A DNA stretch of 64,000 nucleotides, taken from NCBI RefSeq assembly GCF_013410345.1, contig NZ_JACCFJ010000001.1, forward strand, positions 3,261,001-3,325,000, in the 5' to 3' direction. Below are positions 16,738-25,205 of the stretch, piece by piece (positions within the stretch are counted from its first letter, which is position 1; every line of letters begins with the position of its first letter). The position numbers and the translations under genes were made by a program. Under the pieces are notes generated by a model, which worked only from the letters and a program-made list of their open reading frames with translations, ran no database searches and was not told the origin of the DNA. The stretch is from Saccharopolyspora hordei. GTDB lineage: Bacteria; Actinomycetota; Actinomycetes; Mycobacteriales; Pseudonocardiaceae.

Positions 16738-17724
16738 ATGACCCACGCTCCGGGTGCCTGGCGCACCCGCCCGGAGGAACTGACCGGATCGATCGCGCCG
16801 GTGGTCACCCCCTTCACCGCCGAGGGGGAGGTGGACCACGCCTCGCTGGCGAACCTCGTCGAGTGGCAGCTCAAGCAGGGCTCCGACGGGATCTCCATCG
16901 GCGGCTCGACCGGGGAGCCCAGCGCGCAGACCATCGCCGAGCGCGCGGAGGCGATCCGCACGGTGGTCGCGACCGTCGACGGCCGAGCTCCCGTCGTCCC
17001 GGGCACCGGCTCGGCCAAGCTCGACGAGACCATCGAGCTCACCGGCGCCGCCCACGACGCGGGCGTCGACGCCGCGCTGGTCATCACGCCCTACTACGCG
17101 CGCCCCACCCAGGAGGCGCTCTACGTCTGGTACAAGACGGTCGCCGGCGAGTACCCGGACCTGCCGATCATCGCCTACAACGTGCCGAGCCGGACCGCGG
17201 TGGAGATCGCCCCGGAGACGGTCGCGCGGCTGCACCGCGACGTGCCGAACTTCGTCGGCATCAAGGAGACCACCAAGGACTTCGAGCACTTCTCGCGCGT
17301 GATCAAGGCCGCCGGCCGCGACCTGCTGGTGTGGTCCGGCATCGAGCTGCTGTGCCTGCCGCTGCTGGCCCTCGGCGGCACCGGGTTCATCAGCGCCACC
17401 GCCAACATCGCCCCGGCCGCCACCAAGAAGATGCACGACGCCTACCGGGCCGGCCGGGTGGAGGAGGCGCTGGACATCCACTACGGCCTGCACCCGCTGG
17501 TCGACCTGATCTTCGTGGAGACCAACCCGGCGCCGGTGAAGTGGGTGCTGCAGCAGCGCGGCTTGATCAGCTCCGGGCACGTCCGCCCGCCGCTGGTCAC
17601 CCCCACCGAACCGGGCCAGGACACGATCCGCGCGCTGCTCGCCGAAGGCGCGGAGCACCTGTCGCCGGTGGACGAGGACGACACCATCGCGGCCCGCGCC
17701 GCCCGCACTCCCGCAGGAGCCTGA
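16738..17724 (+). CDS. DapA-like class I aldolase, probably 2,4-dihydroxyhept-2-ene-1,7-dioate aldolase
   Basis: A 328-residue member of the dihydrodipicolinate synthase family. It has GGSTGE at residues 55-60, the general-base tyrosine Y148 in YNVPSRT and the Schiff-base lysine K176 in GIKET. Between HpaG-, HpaE- and HpaD-type genes it should not make dihydrodipicolinate. The family known as HpaI-not-DapA uses this fold to cleave 2,4-dihydroxyhept-2-enedioate to pyruvate and succinate semialdehyde, and no metal-dependent HpaI is present here, so I assign it that role by context. GGAGGA precedes the ATG, and 17 bases separate it from the fusion gene. Confidence 0.75.
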   Translation: MTHAPGAWRTRPEELTGSIAPVVTPFTAEGEVDHASLANLVEWQLKQGSDGISIGGSTGEPSAQTIAERAEAIRTVVATVDGRAPVVPGTGSAKLDETIELTGAAHDAGVDAALVITPYYARPTQEALYVWYKTVAGEYPDLPIIAYNVPSRTAVEIAPETVARLHRDVPNFVGIKETTKDFEHFSRVIKAAGRDLLVWSGIELLCLPLLALGGTGFISATANIAPAATKKMHDAYRAGRVEEALDIHYGLHPLVDLIFVETNPAPVKWVLQQRGLISSGHVRPPLVTPTEPGQDTIRALLAEGAEHLSPVDEDDTIAARAARTPAGA

Positions 17725-17726
17725 CC

Positions 17727-19220
17727 ATGACCCACCAGCACGTGCCGCAGAACCTGCCGAAGCGCATCCAGCACTTCATCGACGGCGAGTTCGTCGACAG
17801 CGTGGACGGCGCCACCTTCGACGTCCTGGAGCCGGTGTCCAACCAGAACTACCTGGAAGCCGCGGCCGGCAAGCAGGCCGACGTGGACCGCGCCGTCGCC
17901 GCCGCGCGCAGGGCCTTCGACGAGGGGCCGTGGCCGCGGATGCTGCCGCGGGAGCGCGCCCGCGTGCTCAACCGGATCGCCGACATCGTCGAGACCCGCA
18001 ACGAGCGGCTGGCCGAGTGGGAGACCTTCGACTCCGGGCTGCCCATCACCCAGGCCCTCGGGCAGGCGAAGCGGGCCGCGGAGAACTTCCGGTTCTTCGC
18101 CGACCTCATCGTGGCGCAGTCCGACGACGTCTACCAGGTGCCGGGCAAGCAGGTGAACTACGTGCACCGCAAGCCCAAGGGCGTGGCCGGGTTGATCACC
18201 CCGTGGAACACGCCGTTCATGCTGGAGAGCTGGAAGCTCGCCCCGGCGCTGGCCTCGGGCTGCACCGTGGTGCTCAAGCCCGCCGAGTTCACCCCGCTGT
18301 CGGCCAGCCTGTGGCCGGAGATCTTCCGCGAGGCCGGCGTGCCGGACGGGGTGTTCAACCTGGTGCACGGCATCGGCGAGGAGGCCGGTGACGCGCTGGT
18401 CAAGCACGAGGACGTCCAGCTGATCTCGTTCACCGGCGAATCGGCGACCGGCAAGCTCATCTTCGCCAACGCCGCGCCGACGCTGAAGGCGCTGTCGATG
18501 GAGCTCGGCGGCAAGAGTCCCGCCGTGGTCTTCGCCGACGCCGACCTCGACGCCGCGATCGACTCGACGGTGTTCGGCGTCTTCTCGCTCAACGGCGAGC
18601 GCTGCACGGCAGGCAGCCGGATTCTCGTGGAGCGGCCGATCTACGACGAGTTCGTCCGCCGCTACGTCGAGCGCGCCAAGAACGTCAAGGTCGGCGACCC
18701 GCGCGACCCGGCCACCGAGGTCGGCGCGCTGGTGCACCCCGAGCACCACGAGAAGGTGGTCAGCTACATCGAGATCGGCAAGACCGAGGCCACGCTCGCC
18801 GCCGGTGGCGGCCGTCCGAAGGGCCTGGAGACCGGCAACTACGTCGAGCCGACGGTGTTCATCGACGTGCCGCCGACCGCGCGGATCTTCCAGGAGGAGA
18901 TCTTCGGCCCGGTCGTGGCGATCACCCCGTTCGACACCGAGGAGGAGGCGCTCCGGCTGGCCAACGACGTCAAGTACGGCCTGGCGGCGTACGTGTGGAC
19001 CTCCAACCTGGAGCGCGCGCACACCTTCGGGCAGCGCATCGAAGCCGGCATGGTCTGGCTGAACTCGCACAACGTCCGGGACCTGCGCACGCCGTTCGGC
19101 GGCGTGAAGGCCTCCGGGCTCGGCCACGAGGGCGGCTACCGGTCGCTGGACTTCTACTCCGACCAGCAGGCCATGCACATCACGCTGGCGCCGGTCCACA
19201 CCCCCAAGTTCGGCGCCTGA
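17727..19220 (+). CDS. hpaE: 5-carboxymethyl-2-hydroxymuconate semialdehyde dehydrogenase
   Basis: A 497-residue NAD-dependent aldehyde dehydrogenase. Active-site residues are N161 (TPWNTP), K184, E259 (MELGGKS) and C293 (NGERCTAGS). Length, the IDGEFVDS opening and the neighbouring ring-cleavage dioxygenase identify it as HpaE, which oxidises the ring-cleavage product of homoprotocatechuate. It begins two bases after the DapA-like gene stop, with GCAGGAGC as ribosome site, and is followed 31 bases later by hpaD. Confidence 0.9.
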   Translation: MTHQHVPQNLPKRIQHFIDGEFVDSVDGATFDVLEPVSNQNYLEAAAGKQADVDRAVAAARRAFDEGPWPRMLPRERARVLNRIADIVETRNERLAEWETFDSGLPITQALGQAKRAAENFRFFADLIVAQSDDVYQVPGKQVNYVHRKPKGVAGLITPWNTPFMLESWKLAPALASGCTVVLKPAEFTPLSASLWPEIFREAGVPDGVFNLVHGIGEEAGDALVKHEDVQLISFTGESATGKLIFANAAPTLKALSMELGGKSPAVVFADADLDAAIDSTVFGVFSLNGERCTAGSRILVERPIYDEFVRRYVERAKNVKVGDPRDPATEVGALVHPEHHEKVVSYIEIGKTEATLAAGGGRPKGLETGNYVEPTVFIDVPPTARIFQEEIFGPVVAITPFDTEEEALRLANDVKYGLAAYVWTSNLERAHTFGQRIEAGMVWLNSHNVRDLRTPFGGVKASGLGHEGGYRSLDFYSDQQAMHITLAPVHTPKFGA

Positions 19221-19251
19221 CGGCGTCACGCACGTGAAGGAACGGTCAACG

Positions 19252-20313
19252 ATGAACAACTCGGAGCTCACCCCGCCCGACATCGTCCGCTGCGCCTACC
19301 TCGACCTGGTGGTCACCGACCTGGCCGCCTCCCGGGAGTTCTACGTCGACACCCTCGGCCTCGTGGTCACCGAGGAGGACGACGAGACGATCCACCTCCG
19401 CACGTTCGAGGAGTTCATCCACCACAACCTGGTGCTGCGCAAGGGACCGGTGGCCGCCGCGGCCGCGTTCGCCTACCGGGTGCGCACCCCCGAGGACGTG
19501 GACCGGGCCGAGCAGTGGTTCGCCGCGCGCGGCTGCCGCACCGAACGCCGCGCCAACGGGTTCACCAAGGGCGTCGGCGACTCGGTCCGGGTCACCGACC
19601 CGCTGGGGTTCCCGTACGAGTTCTTCTACGAGGTCGAGCACGTCGAGCGGCTGGCCTGGCGCTACGACCTCTACAACCCGGGCGCGCTGGTGCGCCTGGA
19701 CCACTTCAACCAGGTGACCCCGGACGTGCCTGCGGGCCGGGCGTACCTGGAGGACCTCGGGTTCCGGGTGACCGAGGACATCAAGGACGCCGAGGGCACC
19801 ACCTACGCGGCGTGGTTGCGGCGCAAGGCGACCGTGCACGACACCGCGCTCACCGGGGGCGACGGGCCGCGGCTGCACCACGTCGCCTTCGCCACCCACG
19901 AGAAGCACAACATCCTGGCCATCTGCGACAAGCTCGGCGCGCTGCGCAAGTCCGACGTCATCGAGCGCGGACCCGGCCGGCACGGCGTGTCCAACGCCTT
20001 CTACCTCTACATCCGCGACCCCGACGGGCACCGGGTGGAGATCTACACCCAGGACTACTACACCGGCGACCCGGACAACCCGGTCGTCACCTGGGACGTG
20101 CACGACAACCAGCGCCGCGACTGGTGGGGCAACCCGGTCGTCCCGTCCTGGTACACCGAGGCCTCCCCGGTGCTGGACCTCGACGGCAACCCGCAGCCGC
20201 TGCGCAAGCGCACGGAGGCCAGCGAGATGGCCGTGACGATCGGCGCCGACGGGTTCTCCTACACCCGCAAGGACGACACCGATGCGGGTTTCAAGATCGG
20301 CAACTCGCTCTGA
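19252..20313 (+). CDS. hpaD: Homoprotocatechuate (3,4-dihydroxyphenylacetate) 2,3-dioxygenase
   Basis: A 353-residue extradiol ring-cleavage dioxygenase of the vicinal-oxygen-chelate fold, very close along its whole length to the Brevibacterium fuscum enzyme. The metal ligands are H151, H210 and E263, and the second-sphere residues H196, R239, H244 and Y253 are all in place (family numbering minus four). It cleaves the ring of 3,4-dihydroxyphenylacetate next to the hydroxyl groups. Homologues use either Fe(II) or Mn(II), and the sequence does not say which. ATG 19252 follows GAAGGAA. A strong hairpin 45 bases downstream closes this gene run. Confidence 0.95.
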   Translation: MNNSELTPPDIVRCAYLDLVVTDLAASREFYVDTLGLVVTEEDDETIHLRTFEEFIHHNLVLRKGPVAAAAAFAYRVRTPEDVDRAEQWFAARGCRTERRANGFTKGVGDSVRVTDPLGFPYEFFYEVEHVERLAWRYDLYNPGALVRLDHFNQVTPDVPAGRAYLEDLGFRVTEDIKDAEGTTYAAWLRRKATVHDTALTGGDGPRLHHVAFATHEKHNILAICDKLGALRKSDVIERGPGRHGVSNAFYLYIRDPDGHRVEIYTQDYYTGDPDNPVVTWDVHDNQRRDWWGNPVVPSWYTEASPVLDLDGNPQPLRKRTEASEMAVTIGADGFSYTRKDDTDAGFKIGNSL

Positions 20314-20357
20314 ACGCCCCCGCGCCGCCAGGCTGAACCCCGCCGGGACCCGCGGAC

Positions 20358-20387
20358 CGGCAGGGCCCACCCCGCTGGGCCCTGCCG
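20358..20387 (+). terminator. Hairpin terminator after hpaD
   Basis: A perfect 12-bp stem CGGCAGGGCCCA/TGGGCCCTGCCG with a 6-base loop, 45 bases after the hpaD stop. It separates the dioxygenase run from the hydroxylase gene, which may thus have its own promoter. Confidence 0.75.
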
Positions 20388-20432
20388 AGACCTGCCGCGT
20401 CCCGGCCTCCCGCCCTACCATCCTTCCCCTGC

Positions 20433-20451
20433 GTGCGAGCCGCGCTCGCAC
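20433..20451 (+). promoter_or_regulatory. Perfect inverted repeat upstream of the ring hydroxylase
   Basis: GTGCGAGC and its exact complement GCTCGCAC are separated by three bases, 54 bases before the hydroxylase start. It could be an operator for that gene or a small transcript hairpin. It is unlike the GntR-type site found elsewhere in the cluster. Confidence 0.4.
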
Positions 20452-20504
20452 ACCGCATGCGCGCTGGTCACGCGCAGCACCCCACAACGATGTGAGGAGG
20501 AACC

Positions 20505-22409
20505 GTGCAGTTTCACCACCACGGTTACGTGTCCGGGGACCCGCGCGTCCAGCCGGCCGCGGGCACCGGAGTGGACCGTCCCGAGGACCTGCCGGACGAG
20601 GTCGACGTCCTCATCGTGGGCAGCGGCCCCGCCGGGATGATCGCGGCCGCGCAACTGGCCCAGTTCCCCAACATCGTCACGCGCATCGTCGAACGCCGTC
20701 CGGGCCGGCTCGAGATCGGGCAGGCTGACGGCATCCAGGCCCGCAGCGTCGAGACGTTCCAGGCGTTCGGCTTCGCCAACCGCATCACCGAGGAGGCCTA
20801 CCGGATCACCGAGATGGCCTTCTGGAAGCCGGACCCGGAGAACCCGAAGAACATCGTCCGCGCCGCGCGCACCCCCGACGACCCGACCGGCATCAGCGAG
20901 TTCCCGCACCTCATCGTCAACCAGGCGCGCGTGCTCGACTACTTCGCCGAGGCGGCGCGCAACGCCCCGGCCCGCGTGGTGCCGGACTACGGCTGGGAGT
21001 TCCTCACCCTGGAGATCACCGACGAGGGGGAGTACCCCGTCGTGGTCCGCCTGCGCCGCAGCGCGGGCGAGGACGAGGGCGCGCAGCGCACGGTCCGCGC
21101 CAAGTACGTCATCGGGTGCGACGGCGCGCGCAGCAAGGTGCGCGAGTCCATCGGCCGCGAGCTCAAGGGGGACTCGGCCAACCACGCGTGGGGTGTGATG
21201 GACGTGCTGGCCGACACCGACTTCCCCGACATCCGCACCAAGTGCGCGATCCAGTCGCACGACGGCGGCAGCATCCTGCACATCCCGCGGGAGGGCAACT
21301 ACCTGTTCCGGATGTACGTCGACCTGGGGGAGGTGCCCGAGGACGACAACGGCGCGGTGCGCAACACCCCGCAGGAGGAGGTCGAGGCCCGCGCCAACAA
21401 GATCCTGCACCCGTACACGCTGACGGTGAAGAAGGTCTGCTGGCGCAGCGTCTACGAGGTGGGGCACCGCCTGACCGACAAGTTCGACGACGTGCCCGAG
21501 GAGCTCACCGGCACCCGCAGCCCACGGGTGTTCATCACCGGCGACGCCTGCCACACGCACAGCGCGAAGGCGGGGCAGGGGATGAACGTGTCGATCCAGG
21601 ACGGTTGGAACATCGCCTGGAAGGTCGCGCACGTGCTCGACGGGCGCGCCCACGAGTCGCTGCTGGACACCTACTCGGCCGAGCGCCAGGTGATCGCGCA
21701 GAACCTCATCGACTTCGACCGCAAGTGGTCGAGCCTCATGGCGGCCAAGCCCGAGGAGATGGAGGACCCCAGCGAGCTGGAGGACTTCTACGTCAAGACC
21801 GCGGAGTTCCCCGCCGGGCTGATGACCCAGTACCAGCAGTCGATGATCGTCGGTCCGGCGACGCACCAGGAGCTGGCGACCGGGTTCCCGATCGGCAAGC
21901 GGTTCAAGTCCAACCACGTCACGCGGGTCTGCGACGCCAACCCGGTGCACCTGGGCCACCACCACCGCGCGGACGGGCGCTGGCGGATCTACGTGTTCGC
22001 CGACCGGCCGGCCGCCGGGCAGCCGTCGAAGGTGACCGACTTCGCCGAGTGGGTCACCGGCTCGCCGGACTCGCCGGTGCTCGCCTACACGCCGGCGGAC
22101 GCCGACGTCGACGCGTGGTTCGACGTCAAGGTCATCTACCAGCAGGACCACACCGGCGTCGACCTCTCGGTGGTGCCCCGGGCGTTCCTGCCGAAGGTCG
22201 GCCCGTACTCGCTCGTCGACTACGAGAAGGTCTACGCCGCCGACCCGAACGACGACATCTTCGAGGCCCGCGGCATCGACCGCGACGGCGCGCTCGTCGT
22301 CGTGCGCCCGGACCACTACGTGTCGCACGTGCTCCCGCTGACCGCGACCGACGAGCTGGCGGAGTTCTTCGCCGGGATCTTCGTCGCCAAGCGGCCTGTC
22401 GGGGTCTGA
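20505..22409 (+). CDS. FAD-dependent aromatic hydroxylase of the 3-hydroxybenzoate 4-monooxygenase (MobA) type
   Basis: A 634-residue group A flavoprotein monooxygenase. It has GSGPAG at residues 39-44, the DG motif in IGCDGARSKVR and the second FAD motif GDACHTHSAKAGQGMN, followed by the thioredoxin-like C-terminal dimerisation domain of the phenol hydroxylase group. It resembles Comamonas MobA throughout (MQFHHHGYVSG start, GQADGIQARS, DSANHAWGVMDVLADTDFPD). MobA makes protocatechuate from 3-hydroxybenzoate with NADPH and O2. Beside hpaD and hpaE, a 3-hydroxyphenylacetate-type substrate giving homoprotocatechuate is an attractive alternative. The GTG start is preceded by GAGGAGGA. Confidence 0.85.
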   Translation: MQFHHHGYVSGDPRVQPAAGTGVDRPEDLPDEVDVLIVGSGPAGMIAAAQLAQFPNIVTRIVERRPGRLEIGQADGIQARSVETFQAFGFANRITEEAYRITEMAFWKPDPENPKNIVRAARTPDDPTGISEFPHLIVNQARVLDYFAEAARNAPARVVPDYGWEFLTLEITDEGEYPVVVRLRRSAGEDEGAQRTVRAKYVIGCDGARSKVRESIGRELKGDSANHAWGVMDVLADTDFPDIRTKCAIQSHDGGSILHIPREGNYLFRMYVDLGEVPEDDNGAVRNTPQEEVEARANKILHPYTLTVKKVCWRSVYEVGHRLTDKFDDVPEELTGTRSPRVFITGDACHTHSAKAGQGMNVSIQDGWNIAWKVAHVLDGRAHESLLDTYSAERQVIAQNLIDFDRKWSSLMAAKPEEMEDPSELEDFYVKTAEFPAGLMTQYQQSMIVGPATHQELATGFPIGKRFKSNHVTRVCDANPVHLGHHHRADGRWRIYVFADRPAAGQPSKVTDFAEWVTGSPDSPVLAYTPADADVDAWFDVKVIYQQDHTGVDLSVVPRAFLPKVGPYSLVDYEKVYAADPNDDIFEARGIDRDGALVVVRPDHYVSHVLPLTATDELAEFFAGIFVAKRPVGV

Positions 22410-22414
22410 GAGGT

Positions 22415-22459
22415 CACGCGCGAGCCGACGTCGTCCCCGGCGACGTCGGCTCGCGCGTG
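22415..22459 (+). terminator. Very strong hairpin terminator
   Basis: A perfect 19-bp stem starting CACGCGCGAGCC with a 7-base loop, six bases after the hydroxylase stop. It is the strongest hairpin I see in the window. Confidence 0.85.
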
Positions 22460-22794
22460 CTCTGGGGGAGGCCCCGGCACACCGACGCCGCAGCCGACCG
22501 CTCGCCCGGGCGAGTCATCCCGTGCGACCTCAGTGGAAGTCGCACGTCTGGTTTCCCTTCAAGGGGCGGAAGACCGGGGCGACCGCCGTCGCGACGTGGG
22601 ATCGGCGACGGCGGCGAGAGGGCGTGCGCCCACGGCGCACTTGGGCGAGGGGTGGCGTCGGCTCGTGCGTTCCCGGGCCGGGGGCGGACGATCACCGGGT
22701 TCTGGCGTCGGTCGCGGTGTGCCCGTGCGCGCGGGGGCCTCGTGCCGGACGAGGCCGTGGGCGAGATCCAGCACGCGGTGTGTCCGTGGGCGTC
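22460..22794. other. Gene-free stretch before the second GntR gene
   Basis: About 335 bases between two terminators of convergent genes. Open frames through it have no ribosome site or recognisable product. It holds a perfect 14-base palindrome (22501-22514, CTCGCCCGGGCGAG) and an 8-bp inverted repeat (CGTGCGAC at 22521 and GTCGCACG at 22539), of unknown meaning. Confidence 0.45.
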
Positions 22795-22815
22795 CCCCAG
22801 GACGCGGTCCTGGGG
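22795..22815 (-). terminator. Hairpin terminator after the second GntR gene
   Basis: A perfect 9-bp stem CCCCAGGAC/GTCCTGGGG with a 3-base loop, ten bases beyond the GntR stop on the minus strand. Confidence 0.65.
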
Positions 22816-22825
22816 CACGCGCGGT

Positions 22826-23506
22826 TCAGGCTGAGGCGCTGTCCGGGCGGGAGGTGACGTACTCGGTCATCGTGCGGAGCTTGTGCTCGCGGGAGATGCG
22901 CTCGATCTCCTCCTGCGAGGCGCCCGCCCGGATGAGCGCGACGATCCGGTCGTGCTCGTCCACCGAGGACGCGGTGCGGCTGGGCACGAAGGTGAAGCTG
23001 GAGCGCCGGATGCCCGACATCCGCTGCCACTCGCGGTGCACCAGGTCGAGCAGGTGCTTGTTGGGGCAGCTCTCGCACAGCACCCAGTGGAAGCGGTGGT
23101 TGAGCTCGGTGAACCGCACCGGGTCCAGGGTCGTCTCGCACATCCGCCGCATCTCGTCGTTGAGCGACGCGGCCTCGGCGAGCTGGTCCGCGGTGACGTG
23201 CGCGGCGGCCAGGCTGGTGGCCGCGCCCTCGAGGTAGGCGAGCGTCTGCATCGCGTCGGCGTAGTCGGAGGTGTTGATGCCGGCGACCTCGGCGCCGACG
23301 TTGCGGGTGAAGGTCACCAGGCCCTCGGCCTCGAGCCGCCGCACCGCCTCCCGGACGGGCACGGGGCTGGTGCCGAACTCACGGGCGATCTGGTCGAGGA
23401 CCAGCCGGTACCCGCTGGCGTAGCGTCCCGACAGGATGCGGGCGTGGAGCTCCCGGTAGACCTTCTCCGACTTCGACAGCGCCTGCGCCCCGGCTGTGCT
23501 CGGCAT
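22826..23506 (-). CDS. GntR-family regulator (FCD subfamily), copy 2
   Basis: A 226-residue FCD-type GntR regulator, paralogous to the one at 14426. The winged-helix part runs from SEKVYRELHARILSGRYASG to VREAVRRLEAEGLVTF, and the FCD ligand-binding domain follows, with ELNHRFHWVLCE and DEHDRIVAL. ATG 23506 is set by a GAGGAGGGGGAG ribosome site; 22 further residues are open upstream but would cover the operator. It lies 81 bases downstream of the MHS transporter on the same strand, with its own copy of the palindrome (23536-23547) between them. Expected effectors are aromatic acids or their ring-cleavage products. Confidence 0.9.
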   Translation of the reverse strand: MPSTAGAQALSKSEKVYRELHARILSGRYASGYRLVLDQIAREFGTSPVPVREAVRRLEAEGLVTFTRNVGAEVAGINTSDYADAMQTLAYLEGAATSLAAAHVTADQLAEAASLNDEMRRMCETTLDPVRFTELNHRFHWVLCESCPNKHLLDLVHREWQRMSGIRRSSFTFVPSRTASSVDEHDRIVALIRAGASQEEIERISREHKLRTMTEYVTSRPDSASA

Positions 23507-23535
23507 CTCCCCCTCCTCGGGCCATGACACCTGCG

Positions 23536-23547
23536 ATCGTATACGGT
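23536..23547 (-). promoter_or_regulatory. GntR-type operator upstream of GntR copy 2
   Basis: ATCGTATACGGT, 11 of 12 matches to ATCGTATACGAT, about 30 bases before the GntR start. On the minus strand it contains TATACGAT, which can serve as the -10 region, so binding would block the promoter (autoregulation). Confidence 0.6.
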
Positions 23548-23587
23548 GCGGTGGGGCGGTCGTCCGGACCACCCCACCGCTGAGGCG

Positions 23588-24952
23588 TCACCGGCGGGCC
23601 GCCGCGGAGAGCTCGGCCGCCCCGGGGATGTCGAGGGCGTCCGCACCGAGGGGGCCGCCGGTGCGGTCCTTGATGGTGAACGTGGCGACCAGGCCGATCG
23701 CCGCGAGCGCGAACAGGTAGCCGGACACGGCCATCGAGCTGCCGAACGCGGCCTGCAGCCAGGTCGCGATCATCGGGGCGAAGGCGCCGCCCAGCACCGC
23801 GCCGAAGGCGTAGGACAGCCCGGCCCCGGAGTAGCGGACCTGCGCGGGGAACATCTCGGCGAGCATCGCCGCCTGCGGCCCGTAGGTGAACCCGATGCCG
23901 ACGCTGAACACCAGCAGCGCCACGGCGAGCAGCACGGGGTCCTCGGTGTCGACCAGCCAGAACATCGGGAAGACCCAGACCAGCAGGGTGAGGAACCCGA
24001 TCTTGTACACCGCGGTCCGCCCGATCCGGTCCGACAGCACCGCCGCCGACATCGTGGTGACCACCCAGGCGGCGCTGGTGAGCGTGACCAGGTTGAGGAT
24101 CGTCGAGCGCTCCATGCCCAGCACCGAGGTGGTGTAGGAGAGCACGTAGCCGCCGGTGACCATGTACCCGGCCGCGTTGTTCGCGGCGAACGTGAGGGTG
24201 CCCTGCACCACCTGCTTGCCGTTGAAGCGGAACATCTGCACCAGCGGGAGCCGGACGCGCTCCCGTTCGCCCTCGCCGGAGAACACCGGCGACTCGGCGA
24301 TGCCGAGCCGGATCACCATGCCCACCACGATGAGCACGACGGACAGCAGGAACGGCACCCGCCAGCCCCAGTCGAGGAACTGCTGCTCGGTGGTCGTGGC
24401 GGTGACGACGCTGAGCACCGCGGTGGCGATGAGCATGCCGACCGGGACCCCGATCTGCGGGAAGCCGCCGTACCGCCCGCGCCGGTTCGCCGGCGCGTGC
24501 TCGACGGCCATGAGCGCCGCCCCGCCCCACTCGCCGCCGGCGGAGAAGCCCTGCAGGACGCGCAGCAGGATGAGCAGCACCGGCGCCCAGACCCCGATGG
24601 CGGCGTAGCCGGGCACCAGGCCGATGAGCGTCGTGGACGCGCCCATGAGCAGCAGCGTCAGCACCAGCATGGCCTTGCGCCCCAGCTTGTCGCCGAAGTG
24701 GCCGGCGACCACCGCGCCGAGCGGGCGGAAGATGAAGCTGACGCCCACGGTGGCGAAGGAGACCAGCCGCCCGGCGAGCTCCCCGTACGAGGCCACGAAC
24801 GGCTCGAAGAACATCGGGGTCAGGACCAGCGCGGCGGCGTTGGCGTAGATGAAGAAGTCGTACCACTCGATGGTGGTGCCCACCAGCGTGCCCAGCGCGA
24901 CCCGGCGGTGCTCTCGCCGGGCCCGCTCCTGGGTGGGGCCTTGTCCAGGCAT
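23588..24952 (-). CDS. MFS transporter, metabolite:H+ symporter (MHS) family
   Basis: A 454-residue carrier with 12 predicted membrane segments. TTIEWYDFFIYANAAAL, GDKLGRKAML and EWGGAALMAVEHAP are MHS signatures. It is divergent from the acetoin-dehydrogenase-like genes and upstream of GntR copy 2, and a GntR-type palindrome lies just before it, so it is the likely importer of the aromatic acid or another carbon source handled by the cluster. AAAGGAG stands seven bases before the ATG at 24952. The paralogue at 13058 has the same family signatures but differs in sequence. Confidence 0.88.
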   Translation of the reverse strand: MPGQGPTQERARREHRRVALGTLVGTTIEWYDFFIYANAAALVLTPMFFEPFVASYGELAGRLVSFATVGVSFIFRPLGAVVAGHFGDKLGRKAMLVLTLLLMGASTTLIGLVPGYAAIGVWAPVLLILLRVLQGFSAGGEWGGAALMAVEHAPANRRGRYGGFPQIGVPVGMLIATAVLSVVTATTTEQQFLDWGWRVPFLLSVVLIVVGMVIRLGIAESPVFSGEGERERVRLPLVQMFRFNGKQVVQGTLTFAANNAAGYMVTGGYVLSYTTSVLGMERSTILNLVTLTSAAWVVTTMSAAVLSDRIGRTAVYKIGFLTLLVWVFPMFWLVDTEDPVLLAVALLVFSVGIGFTYGPQAAMLAEMFPAQVRYSGAGLSYAFGAVLGGAFAPMIATWLQAAFGSSMAVSGYLFALAAIGLVATFTIKDRTGGPLGADALDIPGAAELSAAARR

Positions 24953-25069
24953 GACAGCTCCTTTGCTGTGTCGGTCGGCTCGACCTCCTGCGGCCTGCCC
25001 GTCGAGGGCTCACCCCCGCTCGCCGGAGCGGGGAGAGGGGCAACGGTGTCTCCCGAGATCAACTACGAA

Positions 25070-25115
25070 ATCGAATACGATCAGGAATACTGCGGTGCCC
25101 GAGCACCGTTGTCAA
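25070..25115 (-). promoter_or_regulatory. Promoter and GntR-type operator of the MHS transporter
   Basis: On the minus strand a perfect TTGACA (25115-25110) is followed after 17 bases by CAGTAT (25092-25087), then by ATCGAATACGAT (25081-25070), an 11 of 12 match to the GntR-type palindrome placed over the expected start of transcription. Confidence 0.55.
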
Positions 25116-25205
25116 CGGTTCCCCGGCCGTCCGCCCGACGCAGTGCGTCCGCGCGCGTGAGACGGCCTCTGTGGGGATCGCGCGTCGCGCCGGGGCGCGC
25201 TGGCG

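Noticed and set aside
16738-17724. Plain annotation as dihydrodipicolinate synthase (lysine pathway)
   Set aside because: The fold and lysine are right, but the position inside a homoprotocatechuate operon makes a DapA-like HpaI role more likely.
22533-23237. Plus-strand frame of 234 codons crossing the terminator region into the GntR gene
   Set aside because: It is antisense to the GntR gene and crosses two strong hairpins.
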